Program-made: the position numbers and the translations under genes
The notes under the pieces: model-generated
Seen by the model: only the letters and a program-made list of their open reading frames with translations
Told to the model about the DNA's origin: nothing
Database searches by the model: none
Shown here: positions 54,295-64,000 of the stretch, in pieces
How positions within the stretch are numbered: the stretch's first letter is position 1
Layout of the letters: the number at the start of each line of letters is the position of its first letter
Source of the DNA: Narthecium ossifragum
Lineage: Eukaryota > Streptophyta > Magnoliopsida > Dioscoreales > Nartheciaceae
Direction of reading: 5' to 3'
DNA: 64,000 nucleotides
Assembly: GCA_963920575.1 (NCBI GenBank)
Contig: OY986971.1
Span: 6,698,779 to 6,762,778, forward strand

Positions 54295-56659
54295 TGTGAG
54301 GACCCGTACCTCCAACCCGGTCCGACCGCGTTAGGTCGAGGGTCTGGGTTTGTGGTTTGGCCCGGTTGACCTTGGGATGCGATCGGTTGGTCGCATCGCT
54401 GTTTTTGACCCCAGTGGCATTTTGGTAAATATGCTCTCTGGTGGTCAGTTTCACACCCGCGTTGCACACATGGCCTTTGATTGATATATGCGTTTGATTA
54501 GAACCTTTAGGGCGCTTCCGATCGGAAGATCGGAGCTCGATCGGGAGAGATCGAATCGGACGGCTGTGATGGATTCCAGCTTTCTATTTAAACCCTTCTT
54601 TTCTTTCTCTTTCCTTTCTCTTCCTTCCTTCTCCTGCCGTTCTCTTTCTTCTTCTCTCCAACCGACTGAGCTAGGGCTTGGAGGTGTGATCTTCGAGGAG
54701 CGGATTCCGGCGATCGGAGTTGGGGGATGCGTGGAGGAGCTGTCCTGCTTCATCAGGTAGGTGTTTCTACCTCGACCTTGTGGTCGGGTTCTCCTAGGAT
54801 AGGTTTATTGTATTTTCGCTGTAGGAATACATGTTAGAATGCTGTGTAACTTGTAGCATATGTGCTGTGGCTTATTCTGAGTATTCCTACCATGCGAATT
54901 CCGTATTTTATCGGCTAAATCTCGTATTATCGCCGTTTATCGGTTTTCGCCCGTTTTGACCTAGATTAGAGATTTAACCGTCAAAAATGTGATTTCTTCG
55001 CACCATTGGATTCCTCATCATTAATTATGCATGCTTGCAAAGTTTCATCGAATTCCAACTCGATTTGATCCTTGAAATCCAAGAAACAGGATTTCCAACA
55101 CTGTTCTGATGAACTGTGCCTGAGGCTCGACGGTCGATCGGTGCATCGACCGTCAAGCGTTGATACGCTCTTTTCGGGCCTCACGGTCGACCGTGACATC
55201 GACCGTGGCCTCACGGTCGACCGTCGGGTCGACCGTCGCATCGTCCGTGAGGCTCTGTCTCGTTTTGGGCTCCCCACGGTCGATGGATGGATCGACCGTC
55301 GCCCTTATGTGTTTTCCTCGTTTTGGTCTTACGGTCGACCGTGGCATCGACCGTGGCCTCACGGTCGACCGCCAGATCGACCGTCGCATCGACCGTGAGC
55401 CCTTAAACACTATTTTCTGGGTTTCTTTGGATGGCTTTCAATCGTGATTAATCTTTAAACATGTTGAGAAGTTTACTTGTGGATTTTGTGGAGTTTTCAA
55501 AGAATTTCTATGGAGATTGAGGATTGAATTGCTTGGGTGCCCTGTTGGGCTAATTTATAGTTTTGTTTGCATTTAAATACTTGATTGATGGTATAAGTAG
55601 TTGAATGCTTAATTGGTTGCTTAACCATTAGCTAGCTATGAGTGCTAGCTGATGAGGAATTGTGGAACCTTAGCCTCTTGCCGGCGAGTGGCGAGGGCTA
55701 TTGTATAACTGTGAACCTGGAATTGATGCTGTGGCATATAGAGACATTTAGGGTAGATGTTTGCATAGGTTCACGCATTGTGTGTATTAGAGGCATTTGA
55801 GGTTAGGCGGGCGATGGGTTGATCGCCGATCCGAGGCTCTCGGGTAGCTCGGATCTAGCATTAGGACCGTAGCTGGGTAGTCAGGAGTAGGGTGTGATCT
55901 TGTAATCGAATCTCATGTTGTTGAGGATTTGCGATAGTTGACTCTGATCATTGTTTGAGGTTTAGAGGTCGTGTTGGTCTCCCAAGGCCAAGTGCTAAGG
56001 ATATAATCGATGTGTTCCCGACGTGCTCCCCAGGCAGTGGTATCCCTGCTGGGTAAGGGTGATCCTGCATGGTACTATTCCCCTGTTAGTGCTTAGGGCG
56101 ATCTTGGTAACATGTTCAAAAGTAGAGGTTCATGACAGGAGCCCTTAGGACATCGATGGGTTATGGGACCCGTGGCATTCCTTAGACTTGAGCGGGGAGA
56201 CAACACTGTTGTTGTTTTCTTCCCTTCAGTGTGCCGTAGAGTAGAACCCTACTGAGCTTATCGCTCACTCCTACCTGGGCTGCATTTGCAGGTGCAGGCG
56301 CCAGTTCTTCTTCAGTAGAGCCGGCGGGATCAGCTTTTGGTGACGCGACTACATCCAGAGGTGCTTGAGGTTGCTGGAGGATAGTCTGTTGTACTTTTGG
56401 CAGTTTTGTATATATTGTAAACATTTGGAGGACTTTTGGGATTGTTGTATAATATATCTTTCCTTGGAAGATTTTGTATTAAATGTTGAATAGTACAACT
56501 TGATATATATATATGAATTGAATTTCTGATTCACCTCTGGAATATAATTTACTTAAATTATTCATCTAATTCCGCTTTGTATCGCGCCACTTGGAGATGA
56601 ATAGTGATAGGAACCCTCACGCCTCGTCCTGGATGGGTTTTCTGGGTCGGGGTGTGACA
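54295..56659 (+). mobile_element. Tekay-like 3' LTR, 2365 bp
   Basis: Starts TGTGAGGACCCGTACC immediately after the polyprotein end and stops at GGGTCGGGGTGTGACA. A TATA-like box (CTATTTAAACCCTTC) is near 54585. It shares the blocks GATGGGTTGATCGCCGATCC (55812) and GCATTTGCAGGTGCAGGCGCC (56282) with the other Tekay-like LTRs. In the region where sister copies have GATCGATC arrays, this copy has GGTCGACC arrays (55125-55400). It ends directly against the first recognisable exon of the Ulp1-type gene. Confidence 0.88.
55125..55400. repeat. GGTCGACC dyad array in the Tekay-like LTR
   Basis: Repeated CACGGTCGACCGTG, CATCGACCGTGG and CGGTCGATCGGTGCATCGAC words, spaced 10-30 bp. The companion word GGCTCTGTCTCG is at about 55251. 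Position and motif type are compared with sister LTRs in the findings. Confidence 0.85.
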
Positions 56660-58763
56660 ACACCACAATCTGAACATGATTCAAACACTTTCAAGAGCGA
56701 TAACATGGGAAGTCCACAGTTTGATCTATTTGCAATGGAAAGAATTGTTGATGTTCCAAAAGAAAAAACAGCTCCTATTGCAACGGAAAGGATTGTTCCT
56801 ATTGCAATGAAAAATAGGGTGAGAGGTAATGACATTCAACCTCCAAACCCTAAACCAAAAGGGAAGAAGGTGTGTACTTTGTACATGTTATTTTCTATGT
56901 TTGACATTGCTACTGTATTCTTCTTTATGTCTAACATTCAAATGCCTTATAGAGCCATCCATATAAATTGGCAGTGGGATCACGCGATAACATCGTTGCA
57001 CATGGTACGGTGTATGAGAGAGTCGGACCTGATGAAAAAATTCATACGATACCTCTAGGGGAGGGAAATGTACGAATATCTATTGATCGTGTGATAGTAA
57101 AAGATGCTCTTCTTCCATTTCCTATCCCAGGAGAGGACAATATTGTAGGAGGGGCAATAGGGTTTCAACTACCTTGGCCCGAGGATCTTGTATTGGTCGG
57201 CAATGATCAGGTATATTGGACAATCTTAAGAGCTTTATTATAATTCTTTAACCGTAACCAAGATTATATTTATATAATTGCTTTTTTTGCTTTTTAGAGA
57301 GCTTCGAAACATTTTGGAGATGTTCACAATGAGGTTAGAATAATGCTCTTGTTATATATTTTCAAATGATCTACTTTATAATCATCTTGCATGATTTGTT
57401 ATAAAAGTACATCAGAGTCCATTTTAATCCTGTCATGAAATAGTATAAATGTTCATTTTGTCTGATAGGATTGAACATCAGAGTCCAAGGTAATCCTTGG
57501 GGCTCAACTTGTTGACTTTTATACTTTGTATCTAGGCAACTTCAAAAAATACTGATTGGGAAAACAACTTGGAGTCCATTCGGTCCTTTGCTTCATTTGC
57601 TAAGCAACTAGATTATAAGGAAGCCATTAGTTACACTAGAGAAGGAGATATTTGGCGAGGGGGTCCCAATTCAACTTCAAAGAGAAGACATGGAGTATAT
57701 ATGTGAAATGAAGGAATTAACTGCTACATGCATAATGTTATATATGAGGTAATAGTAATTAAATACATTCAATGTTAAGATTTTACATATATAATGGTTA
57801 TTTAACAATTATCTCCTTATATGTTAGTCATCTCTTTTGCATTTGGAATGCTGCCAATATGGAGAGGAATTTCCTGTTTGTTAACCCCTGTATCAGTAGC
57901 GGAACAACAAAGGTTGGTGGATATTCAAAAGCAGCAGTGCTAGCAACTAGACTAAGGGAAGTCATGACCGAACAACTCATTTTCTTCCCTTATAATGTTG
58001 GGTAAATATCATATTTCTATCTCTTTTATGTGTTCCTTACGATATGTTTATGTATCGTAGTCATACATCTACTTAAATCAATTGTTTTATTATAAGAAGC
58101 ATTGGATACTAGTGGTCATGGATTTGTCTTCTTCAATAGTGTACTATCTTGATTCACTTTATACCGAAGTCAACTCAAGCCTTGAAATTGTCATTAATAT
58201 GTAAGTCTTTGAACTTTGTTCATTGTCATGTAAGTTTTTTATTATAATAATTATAACTAATAGTATTTTGTTGTTAAAGTGCACTCAAAATTTATGAAAC
58301 TACGAAGGGAAATAGGAGGAGAAGTTCAACTTGGAAAGTAGTTAAGGTATCTTTGTTTGCTTCTTTTAATGTCATTTGATCCTGTTGTAGGTTAATGTGT
58401 TAAAACCCTGGTATCAATATAGCTACATCTTTTCTTTTCTTTTTTATTGGACCCGATAGTTCTTATATGCAATTTAAAATTTTCCTTAATGTTTTTATGT
58501 AGTGCCCAAAACAACCTCCAAGTGTGGCATGTGGATTTTATGTCATGAGGTACATGAAGGACTTGATTAGTGATCAAGACATCTTAACCAAAGGAAATGT
58601 GAGACTATTTACGTGTTTCTTTTAAATATTCTAGTTAATATGATTTCCATTACTGTTTTTTAAACATGAGGTCGTACAATTCAATGGGAAAAAGAATTAC
58701 ACGGATGCCGAAATTGATGAAGTACGAGCTGAGTGGATAAGTTTCGTCCTTCGAAGAATATGA
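56660..58763 (+). CDS. DUF8039 / Ulp1-like C48 protease gene (CACTA-associated), 5' end displaced
   Basis: Exons: about 56660-56869, 56975-57210, 57536-57748, 57828-58001, about 58097-58200, 58280-58346, 58503-58598, 58671-58763 (TGA at 58761), plus possibly a short one near 57300. The second exon encodes the DUF8039-type segment (AHGTVYERVGPDEKIHTIPL, then GEGNVRISID). Later exons encode a Ulp1/C48 cysteine protease: HWILVVMDL (catalytic His), YYLDSL (Asp) and VACGFYVMRYMKDL (nucleophile Cys). Ulp1 proteases cut SUMO-type conjugates; plant CACTA elements often carry such genes. The core frame is intact by eye, but the joint 58001/58097 does not fit a canonical acceptor in phase. The 5' part is replaced by the LTR ending at 56659, so no native start codon is visible. 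Confidence 0.78.
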
Positions 58764-59559
58764 TCCGCTATTTACATGTAAGTTTGCTACTTAGGTAAAT
58801 AACTCTTGTTGTTTAATTGATGATTTCTTGTCTATTCAAATCAATTAACCTAGTCGAAAAAACTCTATATGTGATACTAAATTTGCAATCATCTAAGATC
58901 CTGATCTATGTGACTGAAAGACTTATATTGAGAAAACTAGTATTCCTCAGGGTTTCTATCCAGACTTGTCGGAATGCATGTGGATGGTTTCTATCCATAC
59001 ACTTCGAAGTGGTATGATTCACCTAGTGGGTTGGATCCAGGTGGAGATTCCGGGGTTGGTGGGTATAAGCATGGAAGGATTGTTTGATCATATTTTTACG
59101 ATGTGCTTGATTTCCCTTTCTCAAAGTTGTAAGGAAGGGATATGTAAATTCTGTAAACTAGAAGGTATCCGACCACCTTACATTATTAGAGCGTCTTCAG
59201 GTGGGGATTCCAGGCAATATTTATATTGGTTTTTGTGTAGGCACACTGCCTTATCAGTAGAATCATGTTTTAGGATCCAGCCTATGGTGCTTAACAGTTA
59301 ACACAACTTTCTATTGGTTTTCTTATGACTATTGAGATACTTCTCAGGTATATTACATGAATGCATGACACTCATTGTTTTTGGTTCTTAAGCATGGATG
59401 ACCTTACCTTTGGAATGATAGGCTTATTATTTTTCATTCTCACTGCTGGATGAAGAGTTTGTATGTAGCGCTGCTGCTTAACTGGTTTGATAGTTGGTAC
59501 TCCTGAATATCATGTCACCATTTTATTGTCATTGGATTCTTGTACATGTATTAATGCTT
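58764..59559. other. Stretch between the Ulp1-type gene and a Helitron fragment
   Basis: Probably includes 3' flank of the Ulp1-type gene. One plus-strand frame (58966-59301) is open for 111 codons but shows no domain. I see no transposon ends. Confidence 0.35.
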
Positions 59560-59672
59560 AAGGTTTTATATGACGGAAATGATGATCGGTCAAAATCCTT
59601 TCGTCGTTACACTCGAGAGTACAATGTGTCTAATGCTTTTACGAGTCTTGGTGTTACTTTGGATTCAAGAGT
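59560..59672 (+). pseudogene. Helitron helicase N-terminal fragment
   Basis: The plus strand encodes KVLYDGNDDRSKSFRRYTRE, then YNVSNAFTSLGVTLDSR. The block FRRxxREYNxxNAFTSLG resembles the start of the conserved N-terminal region (helitron-like N) of plant Helitron Rep/helicase proteins. In live elements this protein drives rolling-circle transposition. The fragment ends exactly where the CACTA end begins at 59673, so it was cut by that insertion. No other Helitron part is recognised. Confidence 0.55.
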
Positions 59673-61019
59673 CACTACTAGAAAAAAGGCTTTTAATCAC
59701 GGTTTTTCCCTGTGATCTATTCACATCCATCACGGTTTTCAAACTGTGATCTATGTGGGTGTGATTGAAAGTAGTTTTATTCAATCACATTTAAAAACTG
59801 AGATGTATTATAGGTTTCAATCACGTTTAAAAACTGAGATGTATTATAGGTTTCAATCACGGTTAATGTGTGTGATTAATGGTTAAAAAATGAGATGAAA
59901 GCAATTTAGCCATGTCCTATTAAACGGTTTAGATCTCAGCCAACAACTGAGGTGGAAACCCAACAACGCTGTGATCTATAACCATTTTAGATCTCAGTTT
60001 TTTCAAAAAATTGTGATTGTCTCCTTGTTCAATCACTGCCAAAACGCAATATTTTCATTTACCAAACCTAAAACTATTTTCCCAAACATCACCACAAGTG
60101 CAATGTATACAAAACAATAATGCAACCAACAAAACTCATAATATATATTGAAACTGTCAAATGAGTCATAGTACATCAAAAATAAAGTAATTCTTTATAT
60201 ACAAGCTAACCCAGAATCCTCAATCTAAAAAAGAAAAGCTAATCAACAATAACTCCAATTCGCTAAAAGTTAGGTTTGCATCATCTCAACATCGAAAACA
60301 AAGAACGTAAGAAAAGCTAAACAAATCTGTCTCCATTAAGATGTCACGCATGCCATTGACTAGATGTGGTGATCCTCATCATCAAATACACCTGCAAGTA
60401 GTGAAATGCCATGATAAGAAACAATGTAAACTATAGAATGGCAGCATGAGAGTCTGTAGGCTTGAAGTGATGACATCTGAATAGCTAGAAGTCTGAAGTG
60501 AGGGTTGAATGAGAGAGAAGCCAACTGCTGAATAAAAAGCATGAAGGAAAAAGAGAGGAAGGTGTGGTGATGAGAAAAGACAACTGCTGATCTTCTCGTC
60601 AGTGAATCAAAGCCAACAACATGAAAAGAAAGCAGGCAACTACTATTTTGTAACAACCAGTAACATCTTTTAGGATAGCAGAACTGTGAAAGGTGTGAAA
60701 AGTGAGGAAGGTGTGAAGCTACACATACTTGCAGTTTAAGATAGCAGAACTATTTTGTAACAACCAACAACATGAAAAGAGAGGAAGGTGTGAACCTGCA
60801 CATACTTGCAGTTTAAGATAGCAGAACTATTTTGTAACAACCAACAACATGAAAAGAGAGGAAGGTGTGAAGCTGACAAGAGCATGAAAACTTGCAGTTT
60901 AAAGGCAGCCTGCTGCACATAAGAACAACAAGTTCCAAAAAGAGGACTCACTAAAGATGATCTTGTGAGTTTTTCATCCATCCAATGTAAAGTTGAACAA
61001 TACGGACATACAACATCCA
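59673..61019. mobile_element. CACTA transposon end with subterminal repeats, truncated
   Basis: It starts with the En/Spm-type terminus CACTACTAGAAAAAAGG reading rightward. Subterminal inverted and direct words follow to about 60030 (ATCACGGTTTTNAAACTGTGAT, TTTAGATCTCAG, AATCACGTTTAAAAACTGAG). The opposite end is not in the window, and the element is cut near 61019 by the Tekay-like LTR. No transposase gene is visible. Confidence 0.8.
60645..60900. repeat. Tandem repeat, unit about 75-90 bp, three copies
   Basis: Units contain AGATAGCAGAACTATTTTGT, CAACCAACAACATGAAAAGA, GAGGAAGGTGTGAA and CTTGCAGTTTAA. Two full copies and one diverged first copy lie inside the CACTA fragment. They are open on the minus strand but of repetitive composition. 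Confidence 0.8.
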
Positions 61020-63550
61020 TCCGACCAAGAAAATGTCGTCCAAGATCAGTTCTGATCTCTATAAATACCCTTCTTCTTCTCTCTCCTTCTTTCTTTTCTC
61101 TTCTCTCCTTCTCTCTCCTCCCTTGGGCTGCCGGCTGATGCTTGGAGCTTAGGCTTGCGGATTTTTGGCGTGGATCCGCGAGGATCGGAGGCGCGGATCT
61201 CGTAGATCGGCTGCTTGTCTCTACAAGTAAGTGTTTCTACCCATTTCTGGTGAAATGGTAACCCTAGGATCGCTCCTTCATGTTTTCTGATTGTTGTATG
61301 TATTGGAATGTTTTCCTTTTCTGTATTCTAGTTCCTTGATATGTTTAGAAGCTTCCTATCGAACCGTTTCTGTATTCTTTCGGTCGAATTCCGTATTTTT
61401 GTCGGTTTTTCGACGGGGTTGGACTCAGATCTGATATTTCACGATCTGAGTTTTGTTTTTAATGCATGAATGAATTCCCCACCATTAATCCCACCATCCT
61501 GCAAAGTTTGAATGGATTCCATCGCCGTTTGATAGATCAAAATCCAACAAATTCAGTTTTTCGTGAGTTTCGTCGGCTTCCGGGCAATTTGATTTAATTC
61601 GGAGGATTTGATCATCCAAAGTTTGATATCTTAGTGTCATTAGATTCCCCACATCCCAATGCACATGTCTACCAAGTTTGGTTTGATTCCAATGAGTTCT
61701 GATTGTCCGAATCCAAGAAATTGGATTTCAGCCACTATTTACCTTCCCTGCCGACTTAAGAAGGATCGATCAGTCGTGTTTAAGGGTTCTGTCTTGGCTG
61801 GGGATGATTGATCACCCTTGTGAGGAAGATCGATCATTTTCCATGACAGAGAGAGAGCTTGGCAAGGATCGATCATCCTTGCGAGGGATGATCGATCATT
61901 GCCACTTGGGAAGGATCGATTATCCTTGTGAGGGATGATCGATCATTTCCCTCCTAGGCAGGGAACACTCTTAAGGATGATTGATCATCCCATGGAGGGA
62001 AGATTGATCATTCCTCTTTACGGTGAACACTCATATGAATGATCGATCATCTTGGGTGAGATGATCGATCCACTATATGCTGATTGGTCTTGGGTGATCC
62101 GAAATTGGTGTTTTCGGTTTCTCTTCGACTCGATTTTCTCGTGTGGCTTTCCCGATGATAGATAATAATTATTATAATATTTAATCAAGATTTTAACGGG
62201 TTTATCCTTGGATTACACCGCGGACTGCATTTTGAATCGGTTTATCGATTTCTACTGATCTTTATGTAGTTTTCCGATAAAGCATGTTATACCTATATAG
62301 ATATAGCTTGTGGTTGCTTTATTGCTTTGTGGTTAATTGGGGGAGTGACGACCCCCGGGAATGTTTAGTATAAATGGGCCGAAGGTGTGCCATGCATGCT
62401 TAGTATAGATTTACTGCTTTGATTAATAGCCCCACTGATAGCTGGCGTGTGCCGGGGGCATAACCCGTTGTATTCTAAATCTGTTGTGTGTGTTGGTTGG
62501 TCGGGGTTGTAACCCCGTTGTAGTAATTCCGGTTGACGGCTGTGGACGCCGTTGTAATGCTGAAATCTGATATGTTGGGCATTGTTGTAATTGCTTGTTA
62601 GATAGATCTTGATTGCTTTAGACCCTTGCTATGCATACCCTTGGCAAGCTATAGGCTTCGCCTAGCCCTGTATAATTGATGTCATCTTATTGCATGCTTA
62701 TATCTCATATCTGTGCCTGAGCATTGCATGCATCTTGTCTGTATTAGAGCATAAGGATAGGGCGCGGGTGAATAGGATCTTCGCCGATTCAAGGCTCTCG
62801 GGTAGCTCGGATCTAGCTCTAGGACCGTGGCTGGGTAGTTAGGCCTAGGGCGATTGTTTGTTAAATCTCTGTATTCTCGAGGATGGGTCTAGTTGGACAT
62901 TATCTGTTGCTTGAGGTGTAGAGGTCACCCAAAGTTCTCATCTCATGCTCAATATCCTTGTTAAAGGAAGTTACGTGCTGCCCTGGGTCCTACCCCTTTG
63001 TTGAGAGGGACGACTCTTGACAGTTGAGGTCATTGAGCGCGTGCCCTGGGGTAGGCGGTGGACGTAACACGAGTTTCCCTTAGAGATGAGACAGAACCTG
63101 GGACTTTGTGGTTTTCCCTTCTTCCTGTGCGACATAGTGTAGAGTAGAACCCTACTGAGCTTTGTTGCTCACTCCTACCCGGGCTGCGTTTGCAGGTGCA
63201 AGCGCCAACTCATCCTCAGCGGTTCCAGCTGGATCGGGTCTTGGCGGCGCGTCGACTTCCTGAGGCGCTTGAGGTGTCAGAGGGACAGATGTACATTTTG
63301 ACAGCGTTTTGTTATAGTTACCCTTTGAGGATGAATTACGTAACTTTTAATTTATGAAATCTTGTCCCCTCTTTTGATTGAGCTCTATATTCCGCAATAT
63401 GAATCTGAAGTTCGATCTTTTATTATGCCATTGGAAGTCAAAAGTTCAAATTAATTCCGCTTTGCAATGTATCACGCCAGTTTGGATGTAAATAGTGTAG
63501 GTTCCCCTCACGCCCTGGTCCGGATTGGTTTTCTGGGTCGGGGTGTGACA
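61020..63550 (+). mobile_element. Tekay-like LTR, 5'-truncated, more than 2.5 kb
   Basis: A TATA box (CTATAAATACCCTTC) lies near 61066, matching that at 54585 in the complete LTR. The family start TGTGAGGA is absent, so about 240 bp are missing. Shared blocks include GGGTAGCTCGGATCTAGC (62809), GCGTTTGCAGGTGCAAGCGCC (63186) and the terminus GGTTTTCTGGGTCGGGGTGTGACA ending at 63550. A GATCGATC array lies at 61756-62075. No internal region follows on the right. Confidence 0.85.
61756..62075. repeat. GATCGATC palindrome array in the 61-kb LTR
   Basis: About ten palindromes are arranged in pairs: AAGGATCGATCATCCTT, then 7-10 bases, then ATGATCGATCATT. CATGACAGAGAG lies at about 61842. Confidence 0.85.
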
Positions 63551-64000
63551 TGGTCGATGGCGTCAGGAGTGGCCGATGGCGTCGGGCGTGGAGGTTAGCG
63601 ACGGCGGGTTGGGCGATGTCGGCGACGTTCGTGGATCTTGTGGCTGACGGCGGGTTGGGCGAGGTCGGGCGACGTCGGCGTGGGGAGAGGACAGGGGATG
63701 AATGAGGGGAACACTACCTCGGGCGTCGCCGGCTTCTCAGCTGGTCGCAGAGCACCATCTAGGCGAGGTCGGCGTGGCCGATGGCGTCGGGGGCATCGGG
63801 CGTGGCCGATGGCGTTGGGGGCGTCGGGCATGGCCGATGGCTTCAGGGGCATCGTGTGTGGCCGATGGCGTCGGGCGTGGCCCGATGGCGTCGAGGGCGT
63901 CGGGCGTGGCCAATGGCGTCGGGCGTGGAGGTCGGCGATGGCGAGTTGGGCTAGGTCAGCGACGCTCGTGCATCTTGTGGCTGACAGCGGGTTGGGCGAG
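63551..64000. repeat. GC-rich GGCCGATGGCGTCGGG minisatellite at the window end
   Basis: Short units of about 27-30 bp (GTGGCCGATGGCGTCGGGGGCATCGGGC) fill 63770-63910. A longer segment (GGAGGT(T/C)(A/G)GCGA...GGGTTGGGCGA) occurs at about 63590-63670 and again at about 63925-64000, a spacing near 335 bp. Pro/Arg-rich minus-strand frames are repeat products and not a gene. The array continues beyond the window. Confidence 0.8.

Overview
The window is nuclear DNA of a flowering plant. The evidence is a plant-type DIM1/YLS8 first exon, a DUF707 gene with plant introns, a Cassandra element with 5S-rRNA-derived LTRs (known from plants), and plant classes of Ty3/gypsy, Ty1/copia, hAT, CACTA, Mutator and Helitron DNA. 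I cannot place the species. Host genes are sparse and most of the sequence is nested transposable elements.

Layout. 1-2.5 kb: diverged repeats, a possible minus-strand first exon, and a divergent promoter facing an orphan first exon of DIM1/YLS8. 2.5-10.1 kb: a GC-rich tandem repeat and two truncated minus-strand Athila-like gypsy 5' ends (LTR, primer-binding site, and gag in the second). 12.3-30.6 kb: a long decayed minus-strand Athila-like element (integrase, RNase H, RT, protease, gag, primer site, LTR). It is interrupted by a Tekay-like solo LTR with a TSD, a copia LTR fragment, CACTA-type arms that themselves contain a Mutator-like insertion with a 9-bp TSD, a three-LTR TRIM, and a gag-only copia element with a TSD. 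30.6-33.6 kb: GC-rich arrays split by another Tekay-like LTR. 34.7-47.6 kb: a minus-strand DUF707 gene whose introns hold a 5.2-kb hAT (itself containing a hAT MITE), a probable solo LTR, and a 2-kb non-autonomous LTR element; its C-terminal end looks degenerate. 47.9-53.1 kb: a second gag-only copia copy, then a tandem Cassandra array split by a 2-kb hAT that carries a spliced-looking exon. 53.1-56.7 kb: the tail of a Tekay-like gypsy element and its 2.4-kb LTR. 56.7-58.8 kb: a DUF8039/Ulp1-protease gene of the type found in CACTA transposons. 59.5-64 kb: a Helitron fragment, a CACTA end, another Tekay-like LTR, and a GC-rich minisatellite.

The strongest unexplained signal is a dyad-symmetric motif array (GATCGATC or GGTCGACC-type, often next to CTCTGTC/GACAGAG). 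It recurs inside LTRs of four unrelated families: Tekay-like gypsy, Athila-like gypsy, gag-only copia and the TRIM. In the Tekay-like family, different copies carry different motif versions in the corresponding LTR region. Other notable points are a perfect 39-bp inverted copy of host flank at the hAT terminus, and two miniature LTR families in tandem form that both carry Pol III promoter-like sequence.
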